Positions 50,156 through 58,826 of a stretch of DNA of 64,000 nt are shown piece by piece. Origin of the DNA: Rubrivivax sp. (GTDB taxonomy: Bacteria; Pseudomonadota; Gammaproteobacteria; Burkholderiales; Burkholderiaceae_C). Where the stretch lies: positions 62,001 to 126,000 of the forward strand of contig JAHBZS010000005.1 in assembly GCA_019635285.1 (NCBI GenBank). The letters are read 5' to 3'. The notes below the pieces were generated by a model. The model did not search any database. It had not been told where the DNA came from and was given only the letters and a program-made list of their open reading frames with translations. The translations under genes were made by a program, and so were the position numbers. Position 1 is the stretch's first letter, and every line of letters starts with the position of its first letter.

Positions 50156-51772
50156 ATGATCGACGTACCCGTGCTGATCGTGGGCGGCGGCCCGGTGGGC
50201 CTCACCGCCTCGATCTACCTGTCCCATTTCGGCATCCCGTCGCTGCTCGTCGAGCGGCATCCGGGCACCGCCATCCTGCCCAAGGCGCGGGGGCTGAATG
50301 CCCGCACCATGGAGATGTACCGCCAGATCGGCCTGGAAGCGCCCATCCGCGCCGTGGCCATGCCGGCGCGCTTCGGCCAGATGATCCTGTGGTCCGAAAG
50401 CCTGGCCGGCGCCGAGATCAAGCGGCTGCAGCCGGGCCGCGGCACCGGCGCCAACCAGGTGCTGTCGGTGGCGGCCAACTGCGGCTGTTCGCAGGACCTG
50501 CTGGAGCCGGTGCTGCGGCAGCGCGCCGAAACCGCCGGCCCCGGGCAACTGCGCTTCCACACCGAGCTGACCCGCCTCGACCTGTCGCCCGACGGCGCAC
50601 GCGCCGTGCTGCAGGACGCGATGGGCGGGCGTGACGAGGTGCGGGCGCGCTACGTCATCGCCGCCGATGGCGCGCAAAGCCGCATCCGCGCGCAGCTCGG
50701 CATCGAGCGGCGCGGCGAGCGCGACGTCTACGACAGCGTCAACATCCACCTGCTCGCCGACCTGCGCCCCTGGGTGGACGAGCGGCCGGCGGCGCTTTAT
50801 CTGGTGGAGCAGCCCGAGCTGCGCGGCACCTTCATGACCATCAACGGCACCGACCGCTGGGGTTTCCTCGTCACCTCGCTGTCGCACTACGGCTTCACGC
50901 CCGAGCAGTTCACGCCGGAGTTCAGCGCCGAGATCGTGCGCCGCGCCGTCGGCGTGCCGGCGCTGGACATCGAGGTGCTGGGCGTGGGTGCCTGGAAGGC
51001 GTCGGCGCTGGTCGCCGAGCGCTACCGCGACGGCCCGGTGTTCCTGGCCGGCGACGCGGCGCACGAGATGCCGCCGACCGGCGGCTTCGGCCTGAACACC
51101 GGCGTGCAGGACGCGCACAACCTGGCCTGGAAGCTGGCCGCCGTGCTGCACGGCCAGGCCGGCGAGGCGCTGCTCGACACCTACGACGCCGAACGCCGCC
51201 CGGTGGGCGAAGCGGTGACGCGCTCGAGCCTGCTCAACGCGCTGTCGATGGGCCGCACCTCACGCCAGGCCGAGCCGGTGCTGCCGCGCAAGGAGTTCCT
51301 CAACGAGATCGGGCTGATCTTCGGCGCGCGCTACGTCTCCGCGGCGGTGCTTCCGGACGGGCAGGCGCTGCCCGCGGGCGACCCGGTGCAGGACTACACG
51401 CCCAGCGCCACGCCCGGCTGCCGGGCGCCCCACGCCTGGGTGCAGCAGGCCGGCGCGAAGGTCTCGACGCTCGACCTGCTGGGCCGCGAGTTCGTGCTGC
51501 TCACCGCGCCGCAGGGCAGCGCCTGGCGCGAGGCCGCCGCCGCGCTGCCGGCGCCGCGCATCCACAGCGTGGTCATCGACGGCGACGACCCCGAGGCGAC
51601 GACCGGCTGGCAGGCGCTGTATGACATCGACGCCGACGGCGCGGTGCTGGTGCGGCCCGACGGCCATGTGGCCTGGCGCTCGCGCAGCGGCGCCGGCAAC
51701 GATGGCGCCGCGGTGCTGTCCGCCGCGCTCGACGCCGTGCTGTGCCGCAGCGCCGCGGGGAGCGCACGATGA
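50156..51772 (+). CDS. FAD-dependent aromatic monooxygenase (phenol hydroxylase / TfdB-like)
   Basis: 538 residues from ATG 50156 (GGAG 7 bp upstream). The FAD-binding N-terminus is VLIVGGGPVGLTASIYLSHF. The DG-type motif is YVIAADGAQSRIRAQLGI, and the second FAD motif is GPVFLAGDAAHEMPPTGGFG followed by LNTGVQDAHNLAWKL. The C-terminal thioredoxin-like domain is that of TfdB/PheA-type hydroxylases. It uses NAD(P)H and O2 to hydroxylate an aromatic ring in the cytosol. It is coupled by ATGA to the VOC gene, which may be the ring-cleavage or binding partner. Confidence 0.92.
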   Translation: MIDVPVLIVGGGPVGLTASIYLSHFGIPSLLVERHPGTAILPKARGLNARTMEMYRQIGLEAPIRAVAMPARFGQMILWSESLAGAEIKRLQPGRGTGANQVLSVAANCGCSQDLLEPVLRQRAETAGPGQLRFHTELTRLDLSPDGARAVLQDAMGGRDEVRARYVIAADGAQSRIRAQLGIERRGERDVYDSVNIHLLADLRPWVDERPAALYLVEQPELRGTFMTINGTDRWGFLVTSLSHYGFTPEQFTPEFSAEIVRRAVGVPALDIEVLGVGAWKASALVAERYRDGPVFLAGDAAHEMPPTGGFGLNTGVQDAHNLAWKLAAVLHGQAGEALLDTYDAERRPVGEAVTRSSLLNALSMGRTSRQAEPVLPRKEFLNEIGLIFGARYVSAAVLPDGQALPAGDPVQDYTPSATPGCRAPHAWVQQAGAKVSTLDLLGREFVLLTAPQGSAWREAAAALPAPRIHSVVIDGDDPEATTGWQALYDIDADGAVLVRPDGHVAWRSRSGAGNDGAAVLSAALDAVLCRSAAGSAR

Positions 51773-52173
51773 TCCACGTGTCGGCGCTGCATCACGTGAC
51801 CATCGGCTGCGCGCCCGAGGACCTGCCGCGCCTGCTGGCGTTCTACACGACGACGATCGGCCTGCAGCAGGGTTACCGCCCGGCGCTGCGCCATCCCGGC
51901 TACTGGCTGTACGCCGGCGGGCATGCCATCGTGCACCTGAATGCCCTGCTGCCGCAGACGCCGCCGGTGCATGGGCCCGTCGACCATGTGGCGCTGATGG
52001 CGCACGGCCTGGACGCCACGCGCAAGCAGCTTCGGGAGGCGCGCATTCCGTTCGCCGAAACGCCGCTGAAGGGCACCACGCTGTACCAGGTCTTCCTGCA
52101 GGACCCGCTGGGGCTGCGGGTGGAGCTCAACTTCGACCTCAGCGTCGAAGGCGACTCGGCCGGCACGGCCTGA
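51769..52173 (+). CDS. VOC family protein, extradiol dioxygenase / glyoxalase-like
   Basis: 134 residues, ATGA overlap with the monooxygenase. A single VOC domain: SALHHVTIGCAPEDLPRLLAFYTTTIGL, potential metal ligands His8/His9 and the later HAIVHLNAL, VDHVALMAHGLDATRKQL and the end FLQDPLGLRVELNF with the Glu ligand. It is too short for a two-domain extradiol dioxygenase and more like a glyoxalase-type or accessory protein. Last gene of the LysR-headed cluster. Confidence 0.87.
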   Translation: MIHVSALHHVTIGCAPEDLPRLLAFYTTTIGLQQGYRPALRHPGYWLYAGGHAIVHLNALLPQTPPVHGPVDHVALMAHGLDATRKQLREARIPFAETPLKGTTLYQVFLQDPLGLRVELNFDLSVEGDSAGTA

Positions 52174-52179
52174 GCGGGG

Positions 52180-53379
52180 TCAGATGCGCGCGTCGGCCTG
52201 CAGCAGCGACTCCAGGCACTGCTCACGGATGCCGTAGAAGTCCTTGACCTCGCGCACCTGCGCCAGCAGCGGCGCGGCGTCGCGCGGCTGTGCGCGCTTC
52301 ACCGCCAGCAGCATCTTGTTCTTCGCGGTGTGCTCCAGCGACACGAACTCGAAGACCTGGGTGTCGTAGCCGCAGGCGTCGAGCAGCAGCGCACGCAGGC
52401 CGTCGGTCAGCATCTCGGCCTCCTGCCCCAGGTGCACGCCGTGGCGCAGGATCGGCCGCAGCGGGTGCGGCTGCAGCAGCTGCGGGCGCAACTGCTGGTG
52501 GCAGCAGGGCGCGCAGCAGATGATCGCCGCGCCGCCGCGGATGCCCATGTGGATCGCATGATCGGTGGCGGTGTCGCAGGCATGCAGCGCGATCATCACG
52601 TCCACCGCGCGCGGCGCGTAGCTGCCCACGTCGCCCTGCTCGAAGCGCAGGCCCTGCAGCCCCAGCTGGTCGACGATGCCGTTGCACAGCGCCACCAGCT
52701 CGGGCCGCAGCTCGACGCCGGTGACTTGCGCGTCGCGGCCCAGCGCGTGGCGCAGGTGGTCGTGCAGCGCAAAGGTCAGGTAGCCCTTGCCCGCGCCGAA
52801 GTCCAGCACCTCGATGCGCGTGGCCGCGGCCAGCGGCGACGCGTTCAGCGCGGCGTCGAGGGTCTCGAGGAACTTGTTGATCTGCTTCCACTTGCGCGCC
52901 ATCGCCGGCACCAGCCGCTGCTGCGCGTCGGTGACGCCCAGCCGCGCCAGGAAGGGCCGGTCCAGGCTCAGCAGGCGCGCTTTGTCGCGGTTGTGGGCGG
53001 CCGTCAGCGGCGCGGCGGCCTCGCCGCCACGGCGCACCCCGGTGCGCAGGCTGGCGCGGCCCTTGCGGCTGTAGGCCAGCTGCAGCTCCTGCTGCGGCGT
53101 GTGCAGATGGGCGTTGGCGAAGTCGCGGCCGAGCAGGGTGCGCAGCATCTGCCAGCCTTCGGCCAGCGGCAGGTTCTGCGTCTCGTCGCGGCGCGCGTGG
53201 CTGGTGGTGAAGCTCAGTTGCGGCTGGCCGCGCAGCACGATGGCACGCACCGCCACGCGCTTCAGGTCCGGCGACGCGCCGCGGTAGCCGGCCAGCAGCA
53301 GTCGCTCGAAGCGGCCGTCGCGCACCGCCGCCTCGCACGCGGCGATGAAGCGTTCCCGGGTGGCGTCGTCCGTATCCAT
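52180..53379 (-). CDS. SAM-dependent methyltransferase with CCAPCCH motif (GSTCD-like)
   Basis: 399 residues from ATG 53379; upstream open sequence lacks a good start. The N-terminal 150 residues are a specificity domain with repeated Arg/Leu (RFIAACEAAVRDGRFERLLL). The methyltransferase core begins at KWKQINKFLETLD, with the SAM-binding VLDFGAGKGYLTFALHDHLR and ALHACDTATDHAI, then CCAPCCHQQLRPQL. That last motif typifies the PF13679-type family to which human GSTCD belongs. It likely methylates RNA or a small molecule in the cytosol. Only 47 bp separate its start from the divergent alkB-type gene. Confidence 0.85.
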   Translation of the reverse strand: MDTDDATRERFIAACEAAVRDGRFERLLLAGYRGASPDLKRVAVRAIVLRGQPQLSFTTSHARRDETQNLPLAEGWQMLRTLLGRDFANAHLHTPQQELQLAYSRKGRASLRTGVRRGGEAAAPLTAAHNRDKARLLSLDRPFLARLGVTDAQQRLVPAMARKWKQINKFLETLDAALNASPLAAATRIEVLDFGAGKGYLTFALHDHLRHALGRDAQVTGVELRPELVALCNGIVDQLGLQGLRFEQGDVGSYAPRAVDVMIALHACDTATDHAIHMGIRGGAAIICCAPCCHQQLRPQLLQPHPLRPILRHGVHLGQEAEMLTDGLRALLLDACGYDTQVFEFVSLEHTAKNKMLLAVKRAQPRDAAPLLAQVREVKDFYGIREQCLESLLQADARI

Positions 53380-53426
53380 GGGCGAGATGGTGCCAGACGC
53401 CGCGCGTGCGCGTAGAGTGCTCTGCC

Positions 53427-54632
53427 ATGCACAGCCCGAGCTACAGCGCCGTCGATGCATCCCACGGCCACGTGGTCTACCGCGACCGCAAACGCCGGCT
53501 GTGGGCGCTGTCGGTGGTCTACCCGCTGGTGCCCTTCGCCGGCATCGGCCTGCATGCCTGGACCGGCCAGCCGCTGTGGCTGCTGCTGCCGCTGGTCATC
53601 GGCTACGTCGGCGGGCCGCTGCTCGACGCCTGGCTGGGCGAGGACGAGAACAACCCGCCCGAAGCCGTGGTGCCGAAGCTCGAGGCCGACCGCTACTACC
53701 GCCGGCTGACCTATGCGGTGGTGCCGTTGCACTTCCTGGCGCTGATCGGCTGCGCGGTGTGGGCCGGCACGCAGCCGCTGCCGTGGTGGGCGGTGGGCGT
53801 GCTGGCCTATGTGGCCGGCACGACCTCGGGCCTGGGCATCAACACCGGCCACGAGCTGGGCCACAAGCACACGCCGCTGGAGCAGTGGCTGGCCAAGCTG
53901 GTGCTGGCGGTGCCGGCCTACGGCCACTTCCGCGTCGAACACAACCGTGGCCACCACGCGTCGGTGGCCACGCCCGAGGACCACGCCAGCGCGCGCATGG
54001 GCGAGAGCATCTACCGCTTCGCGCTGCGCGAGCTGCCCGGCGGCATGCGCCGCGCCTGGCGCCTGGAGACCGAGCGCCTGCGGCGCGAGGGCCGCCACCC
54101 CTTCGGCCCGCACAACGAGCTGCTGCAGAGCTACGCCGTGACGCTGGTGCTGCAGGGCACGCTGATCGCGCTGTACGGCTGGAAGATGGTGGTCTTCCTG
54201 GCCATCCACAACCTGGTCGCCTGGTGGCAGCTGACCAGCGCCAACTACGTCGAGCACTACGGGCTGCTGCGCCTGAAGGGCGCGGACGGGCAATACGAGC
54301 GCTGCCAGCCGCACCATTCGTGGAACGCCAACCACACCTACACGAACCTGGTGCTGTTCCAGCTGGAGCGGCACAGCGACCACCATGCCAACGCCGCGCG
54401 CCGCTACCAGAGCCTGCGCCACTTTCCCGACCTGCCACAGCTGCCCAGCGGCTACTTCGGCATGTTCCCGCTGGCCTACGTGCCGCCGCTGTGGTTCAAG
54501 GTGATGGACCCGCGTCTGCTGGCGCTGCCGCACATCCGCGGCGACTTCGGCCGCATCAACGTCTGCCCGAAGCGCCGCGCGGCGCTGCAGGCGCGTTACG
54601 CCGCTCAGGCGGCCAGTGCCAGTTCGCCCTGA
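53427..54632 (+). CDS. alkB: Alkane 1-monooxygenase, AlkB type
   Basis: 401 residues. An integral membrane di-iron hydroxylase with the three His boxes: GHELGHKHT, EHNRGHHASV and LERHSDHHANAAR (AlkB-type LQRHSDHH). The extra AlkB motif is NYVEHYGLLR. Six hydrophobic segments are arranged before and between them (LSVVYPLVPFAGIGLHAW and others). It hydroxylates terminal methyl groups of medium-chain alkanes with rubredoxin as donor. No rubredoxin gene or fusion is nearby. The C-terminus overlaps the convergent Nudix gene by 28 bp. Confidence 0.95.
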   Translation: MHSPSYSAVDASHGHVVYRDRKRRLWALSVVYPLVPFAGIGLHAWTGQPLWLLLPLVIGYVGGPLLDAWLGEDENNPPEAVVPKLEADRYYRRLTYAVVPLHFLALIGCAVWAGTQPLPWWAVGVLAYVAGTTSGLGINTGHELGHKHTPLEQWLAKLVLAVPAYGHFRVEHNRGHHASVATPEDHASARMGESIYRFALRELPGGMRRAWRLETERLRREGRHPFGPHNELLQSYAVTLVLQGTLIALYGWKMVVFLAIHNLVAWWQLTSANYVEHYGLLRLKGADGQYERCQPHHSWNANHTYTNLVLFQLERHSDHHANAARRYQSLRHFPDLPQLPSGYFGMFPLAYVPPLWFKVMDPRLLALPHIRGDFGRINVCPKRRAALQARYAAQAASASSP

Positions 54633-55087
54633 GGGCCCAGGCGCCGCATCAGGCGCGGCAGGTCGATGCGGCCGTGCAGCACCGCGCTCATCTTGCCGGT
54701 GCACAGCTCGGCGATGCGCTCGAAACCGAACCAGCCGTAGCCGTCCATCTCCGGCAGGCGCCGGCCGGTGCCCAGCTGCGCGAAGTGGCTTTCGCAGTGC
54801 AGCTGCGCCACGTCGAAGCGCGGCATGAGCAGCGCGAACAGGTGCAGGTCCTTCTTCGGCCGGTAGTCGAAGCGGCCCAGCTCCAGCAGCGCCGCGGCGT
54901 CCAGTCGCAGGCCGGTCTCTTCGCGCGTCTCGCGCAGCGCCGCCTGCAGCGGGCTCTCGCCGTCGTGCCGGCCGCCCTTGGGCAGGTCCCAGTGGTCCTG
55001 GCCGGTGACGTGGCACAGCAGCAGCTCGTGCTGCGGGTTCAGGATGAGGATGCCGCAACTCAGGCGGCGGGCGGTGCTCAGGTCCAT
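54605..55087 (-). CDS. Nudix hydrolase
   Basis: 160 residues from ATG 55087. The Nudix box G-X5-E-X7-R-E-U-X-E-E-X-G-U is complete: GGRHDGESPLQAALRETREETGL. It begins CGILILNPQHELLLCHVTGQ and has DLPKGGRHDGE, which resembles diadenosine polyphosphate hydrolases. FDYRPKKDLHLFALLMPRFD follows. It hydrolyses a nucleoside diphosphate linked to another group. Convergent with alkB; their 3' ends overlap by 28 bp (54605-54632), so mRNA pairing is possible. Confidence 0.92.
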   Translation of the reverse strand: MDLSTARRLSCGILILNPQHELLLCHVTGQDHWDLPKGGRHDGESPLQAALRETREETGLRLDAAALLELGRFDYRPKKDLHLFALLMPRFDVAQLHCESHFAQLGTGRRLPEMDGYGWFGFERIAELCTGKMSAVLHGRIDLPRLMRRLGPQGELALAA

Positions 55088-55188
55088 GGTGGGGTCAACG
55101 GCCGAAGCTTGCCCGCGGTTGAACCGGATGCTGGCGCGGCTGCATGACAGCCGCACACAAATGCACGGCCTGCGCTGCCGCTGCGGCG

Positions 55189-55659
55189 TCAGCGCAACGG
55201 AATCCTCGTCGCCGGGTCCACCGGCACCACGTCCACGCTGTTCTGCGGCGAGCCTTCGATGACCCGGTCGGAATAGGTCAGGTAGACCAGCGCGTTGCGC
55301 TTGGGGTCGACCATGCGCACCACACGGAGCTTCTTGAAGACCAGCGAGATGCGCTCGGTGAACATGTCCTCCTGCTTGGGCAGGGGCTTGTCGATGCGGA
55401 TCGGCCCCACCTGCTTGCAGGCGATCGAAGCTTCGGCCTTGTCCTCCGCCAGGCCCAGCCCGCCCTTGATGCCGCCGGTCTTGGCACGCGACACATAGCA
55501 GGTGACGCCGGCCACCTTGGGGTCGTCATAGGCGTCGACGACGATCTTGTGGTCCGGGCCGATCCACTGGAACACCGTGTCCACCTCACCGATGGCGTCG
55601 GCGCGGGCCGCCGCGGCGGCCCCGGCCAGCAAAGCCAGGGCGACGAGTTGTTTGTTCAT
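55189..55659 (-). CDS. creA: CreA family periplasmic protein
   Basis: 156 residues with signal peptide [20 protein letters not shown] and a GGAGG site 7 bp before the ATG. CreA hallmarks: [40 protein letters not shown] with [41 protein letters not shown] and [20 protein letters not shown]. It has two conserved cysteines. In E. coli CreA is a conserved periplasmic protein of unknown function. It is divergent from the DUF169 gene. Confidence 0.93.
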   Translation of the reverse strand: MNKQLVALALLAGAAAAARADAIGEVDTVFQWIGPDHKIVVDAYDDPKVAGVTCYVSRAKTGGIKGGLGLAEDKAEASIACKQVGPIRIDKPLPKQEDMFTERISLVFKKLRVVRMVDPKRNALVYLTYSDRVIEGSPQNSVDVVPVDPATRIPLR

Positions 55660-55714
55660 GACAGTCCTCCGTTGGGCGCGTAGCCTACTTGCATCGCCCG
55701 CCCAAGGAAGTCCC

Positions 55715-56500
55715 ATGTCCGAAAACACCCGCATCGACTGGCCATCGCTGGTCGACGAACTGAACCGGCTGCTGCGCCTGAAGACCACGCCCATCGGCAT
55801 GAAGCTGTTCGAGCGCGTCGAGGACATGCTCGCCATCCCGAAAGTGCGGCGGCCGGGCGCCATCCACACCACCGACCAGATCGTCGCGCAGGCCGCGCGC
55901 CTGGGCTTCACCGTCGGCATCACGCGCGAGGACCTGGTCGGCGCGCAATGCGGCGCGGTCATCGGCCTGCACCCGCAGGACGAGGACTGGCTGTCCGGCC
56001 GGGCGATGGCCGGCGTGTGGTTCGCCACCGTCGAGGACTCCGCCGCGCACCAGCGCGCGATGAGGGTGGTGCCGCACGGCAAGTACCGGGCGCTGGCGGT
56101 GTCGCCGCTGGCCAGCGGCCGGCTCGACCCGCCGGACATCTGCCTGGTCTATGCCACGCCGGGACAGATGATCCTGCTCATCAACGGGCTGCAATGGGCC
56201 GGCTACCAGCGCTTCGACTGGAGCGTGGTCGGCGAATCGTCCTGCGCCGACAGCTGGGGCCGCGCGCTGGCCACCGGCCAGGCCAGCCTGTCCATCCCTT
56301 GTTATGCCGAGCGCCGCTACGGCGGCGTGCCCGACGACGAGCTGCTGATGGCGCTGCCGCCGGCCGACCTGCCCAAGGCCATCGCGGGCATGCAGGCGCT
56401 GGCCAAGAACGGGCTGCGCTACCCGATCCCGTCCTATGGCATCCAGGCCGATGCGCGCGCCGGCCTGGGCGCCAGCTACCCGGCCAAGAGCGGCGGCTGA
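55715..56500 (+). CDS. DUF169 family protein
   Basis: 261 residues. The protein starts [20 protein letters not shown] and has [44 protein letters not shown], and the C-terminal [23 protein letters not shown], typical of DUF169. Two to three conserved Cys ([24 protein letters not shown]) could bind a metal or cluster. Some members are found with methyl-coenzyme or carbon-monoxide-type proteins; no such genes are nearby. Cytosolic. Function unknown. Confidence 0.87.
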   Translation: MSENTRIDWPSLVDELNRLLRLKTTPIGMKLFERVEDMLAIPKVRRPGAIHTTDQIVAQAARLGFTVGITREDLVGAQCGAVIGLHPQDEDWLSGRAMAGVWFATVEDSAAHQRAMRVVPHGKYRALAVSPLASGRLDPPDICLVYATPGQMILLINGLQWAGYQRFDWSVVGESSCADSWGRALATGQASLSIPCYAERRYGGVPDDELLMALPPADLPKAIAGMQALAKNGLRYPIPSYGIQADARAGLGASYPAKSGG

Positions 56501-56575
56501 AGCCGGCGGATTGCGCCCCGTTTCGGTGCTTGTTCGGCGCAGTGCGGGGGCAGGCGGCGGTCTACGCTGACCGCC

Positions 56576-57895
56576 ATGCTGAACGCCCTGCTCAACCGCT
56601 TTCGCGCCAAGCCGCCGGTGCCTCCACCGCCGCCGCGTTCGGCACCGCCCTTGGCCCGCCCGCAGCCGCAGTCGCAGTCGCAGTCGCAGTCGCTGCGACA
56701 AGATGTGTCCGCGCCGACCGGCGCCGGCGCGCGCCGGCCACTGGTGTCCGCGCAGGGCCGGTTGGCCGGCTTCGAGTTCCAGCTCGGCAGCGGCATGCTC
56801 GGCCGCCTGCAGGGGCCGGCGGCCGCCGCCTACACCGCCAACCTGCTGGGCGCGATGCGGCTGTGTGCCTCCCAGGGCATGGGCGCGCTGGCCGAGCTGC
56901 CGGCCAGCTGGCTGGCGCGCACGCCCGACCGTGACCTGTCCCGCGGCCTGCACCTGCTGCTGCGCGCCGATGCGCTGTTCGAGGACGCCGACGCCGTCAG
57001 CGACCTGATCACGCGCCTGCGCCGTGCCGGCGTGCTGGTCGGCTGGAGCCCGCGGTCCACGCCGCCCATGCCGCGGGCCGCCGGCCGGCCCGACTTCATG
57101 CCGCTGCCCGCGCCGGCCGCGCCCGACGAAGCGTCGTGGCGCGCGGCGCTGCAGCAGGCCGCGGAACGCTGGCCCGGCATCCCGCTGGTGCTGCTGGAGC
57201 TGCCGTCGGTGGAGGTGATGGAAGCCGTGCTGGCGCCGCCGGTCGTCTGGGCGGCCTGCAGCCTGGGCGGCTGCACCGAACCGGCGCGCGCCCAGGCTTT
57301 GCCGCCGCACGCGCATCGCGCGCTGCGGCTGCTCAACCGGCTGCTGCACGACGACGACCATGCCGCGGTGGTCGAGGACGTCAAGGCCGACGCCGCGCTG
57401 AGCCTGCGCCTGCTGCAGTACCTGAACAGCGCCGGCGCGCTGCCCGGCCGCGAGCTTGATTCGATCGACCAGGCGGTGATGCTGCTCGGCCGCGACACGC
57501 TGTACCGCTGGGTGGCGCAGATGCTGGTGCGCATGTCGCCGCCGCGCCCCGCGGCGCACGCGCTGCAGGCCTGCGCGCTGGCCCGCGCCCGGCTGTTCGA
57601 GCTGCTGGCGCGTGCCGACCAGGCACCCAACCCGGGCGGGCTGTACCTGCTGGGGCTGGCGACGATGCTGCCGTTGCTGATGTCGTGCAGCATCGAAGAG
57701 GCCGCAGAGGCCATGCACCTGCCGCCGCCGGCGGTGCAGGCGCTGCGCAAGGAAGGCGGCCCCTGGCAACCCTACCTGGACCTGCTGCAGGCGCTGGAAG
57801 CGGGCGACATGGCCGCCATCGAAAACTTGTCCGGCCCCTTCGGCGGGCCGCAGCCGGTGTTCGCCAGCTGGGCCGAAGCCTGGCGCACGGCCTGA
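56576..57895 (+). CDS. HDOD-domain protein with degenerate EAL-like N-terminal half
   Basis: 439 residues. Residues 1-55 are a Pro/Gln/Ser-rich linker with a hexanucleotide repeat (CAGTCG x4 at 56669-56692, encoding alternating Q and S). Residues 55-245 look like a degenerate EAL domain (LAGFEFQLGSGMLGRLQGPA, then LPASWLARTPDRDLS) without the E-A-L triplet. Residues 250-439 are an HDOD domain (RALRLLNRLLHDDDHAAVVE, DAALSLRLLQYLNSAGALPG, SIDQAVMLLGRDTLYRWVAQ). This is the YuxH/CdgJ layout, a cytosolic c-di-GMP-linked signalling scaffold without catalytic residues. Upstream neighbour DUF169 ends 75 bp before. Confidence 0.85.
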   Translation: MLNALLNRFRAKPPVPPPPPRSAPPLARPQPQSQSQSQSLRQDVSAPTGAGARRPLVSAQGRLAGFEFQLGSGMLGRLQGPAAAAYTANLLGAMRLCASQGMGALAELPASWLARTPDRDLSRGLHLLLRADALFEDADAVSDLITRLRRAGVLVGWSPRSTPPMPRAAGRPDFMPLPAPAAPDEASWRAALQQAAERWPGIPLVLLELPSVEVMEAVLAPPVVWAACSLGGCTEPARAQALPPHAHRALRLLNRLLHDDDHAAVVEDVKADAALSLRLLQYLNSAGALPGRELDSIDQAVMLLGRDTLYRWVAQMLVRMSPPRPAAHALQACALARARLFELLARADQAPNPGGLYLLGLATMLPLLMSCSIEEAAEAMHLPPPAVQALRKEGGPWQPYLDLLQALEAGDMAAIENLSGPFGGPQPVFASWAEAWRTA

Positions 57896-57913
57896 GCCGC
57901 CGCCACGTGGGCC

Positions 57914-58225
57914 TCAGCCCGCGCTGAGCCGCGCCGGCGGGGCGCGGCGCAGCCAGGCGTAGCTGCCCTGCACCAGGCCGGCGGCCAGGCCCAGCGCCAC
58001 GCCGACCTGCCAGGCCAGCGTGTACGAACCCGCCAGATCGAACACCAGCCCGCCGCCGAAGGCGCCGCCGAGCATGGCCATCCATTTCAGGCCAAAGGTC
58101 TCGGCGATCCAGCCGCTGACCAGCGGCGCCACCCCCAACCACAGGAAGCCCATGATGGCCGCGAAGACCAAGGTGCCGGTGGGCGTGGGCAGCGCGGTGA
58201 AGTACCAGGCCAGCGTCGCGGCCGC
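57914..58225 (-). pseudogene. Remnant of an MFS transporter (C-terminal end, with internal deletion)
   Basis: The minus strand encodes ATLAWYFTALPTPTGTLVFA, then AIMGFLWLGVAPLVSGWIAE and TFGLKWMAMLGG, which match the last part of monocarboxylate-type MFS transporters. No transporter body lies upstream: an in-frame TGA (58259-58261) is reached after about 11 unrelated codons, and 58226 onward belongs to the next gene's 3' flank. The expected segment with F-X-S-H-Q-X-G-S-F-L-G between AMLGG and AFGGGLVFD is missing, consistent with a roughly 40-bp deletion between repeated Gly codons. The end ARLSAG is intact. If translated from TTG 58171, it would be 85 residues. I judge it a decayed gene. Confidence 0.75.
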
Positions 58226-58258
58226 GCGCGGCGGTCTATCGCCGCCGGGACAAGCGTG

Positions 58259-58465
58259 TCAGTCCGCGGCGCTGGCGGCACGCGCCGCGCCGGCGTCCAG
58301 CGCACTGTGCAGCTTGTCCGTCACCTGGGCTTGTTGCGCACGGGCCTGCTGCGCGCCGGTCGCCGCCAGGCTGCCGGCCGTGGCGGCAGTGCCGGCCACC
58401 TCGGCACCGCAGGCCGCCAGCAGCATGCAGACCAGGCCGAGGCACGGACGAAGGGCGTTGCGCAT
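58259..58465 (-). CDS. Small lipoprotein
   Basis: 68 residues. MRNALRPCLGLVCMLLAACG is a lipoprotein signal peptide with lipobox L-L-A-A-C, Cys19 being the lipidated residue. The mature peptide is Ala/Gln-rich and helical (GAQQARAQQAQVTDKLHSAL), ending ARAASAAD. Similar Ala-rich small lipoproteins often sit at gene boundaries in Burkholderiales and probably stay in the envelope. Function unknown. Divergent from the gene at 58598. Confidence 0.65.
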   Translation of the reverse strand: MRNALRPCLGLVCMLLAACGAEVAGTAATAGSLAATGAQQARAQQAQVTDKLHSALDAGAARAASAAD

Positions 58466-58597
58466 GGCGTCGATTCTGGCGAGAAGTGCGGCGCGCGGAT
58501 GCGCAACGCAGCCGCGACGCCAAAGAACTTCACGGCCGCGCGGTGCTCGCGCCCGGCAGCGCCGCACGCGCCGGCCGCGGCGCGCAAGAATAGGCGT

Positions 58598-58816
58598 GTG
58601 AAACAGACTCCTCACACCGCGTCCGGACCCGAACGTCGTTCGGGCGGAGACCGCCGACGTAGCGACAGCGGCGCCTCGCCCAACGGCTGGGAGCGACGCC
58701 GCGGCGTCGAGCCACGCCGCCCCGAGGTCGTCGAACTGGAGATGACCGCCTCGCAATGGGACGCGCTGCACGAGGCGCCGACACCCCTCAAAGGCGCGCC
58801 TGGCGGCCAAGCCTGA
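58598..58816 (+). CDS. Small basic protein of unknown function
   Basis: 72 residues from GTG 58598. [15 protein letters not shown] and [20 protein letters not shown] are Arg-rich, and the end [17 protein letters not shown] looks like a helix. It recalls small conserved proteins with repeated ERRSG.DRR motifs seen in betaproteobacteria, but I cannot name a family. It is located 10 bp upstream of queC in the same direction and may be co-transcribed. The start is not strongly supported by a ribosome site. Confidence 0.5.
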   Translation: MKQTPHTASGPERRSGGDRRRSDSGASPNGWERRRGVEPRRPEVVELEMTASQWDALHEAPTPLKGAPGGQA

Positions 58817-58826
58817 ACGCGTGACC

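Noticed and set aside
56669-56692. CAGTCG x4 repeat as a phase-variation switch in the HDOD gene
   Set aside because: The unit is 6 bp, so slippage keeps the reading frame and would only change a Q/S linker length.
57914-58171. The 85-residue MFS-like frame as a genuine small membrane protein
   Set aside because: It needs a TTG start in the middle of a conserved transporter segment and has an internal deletion relative to the family, so decay is more likely.
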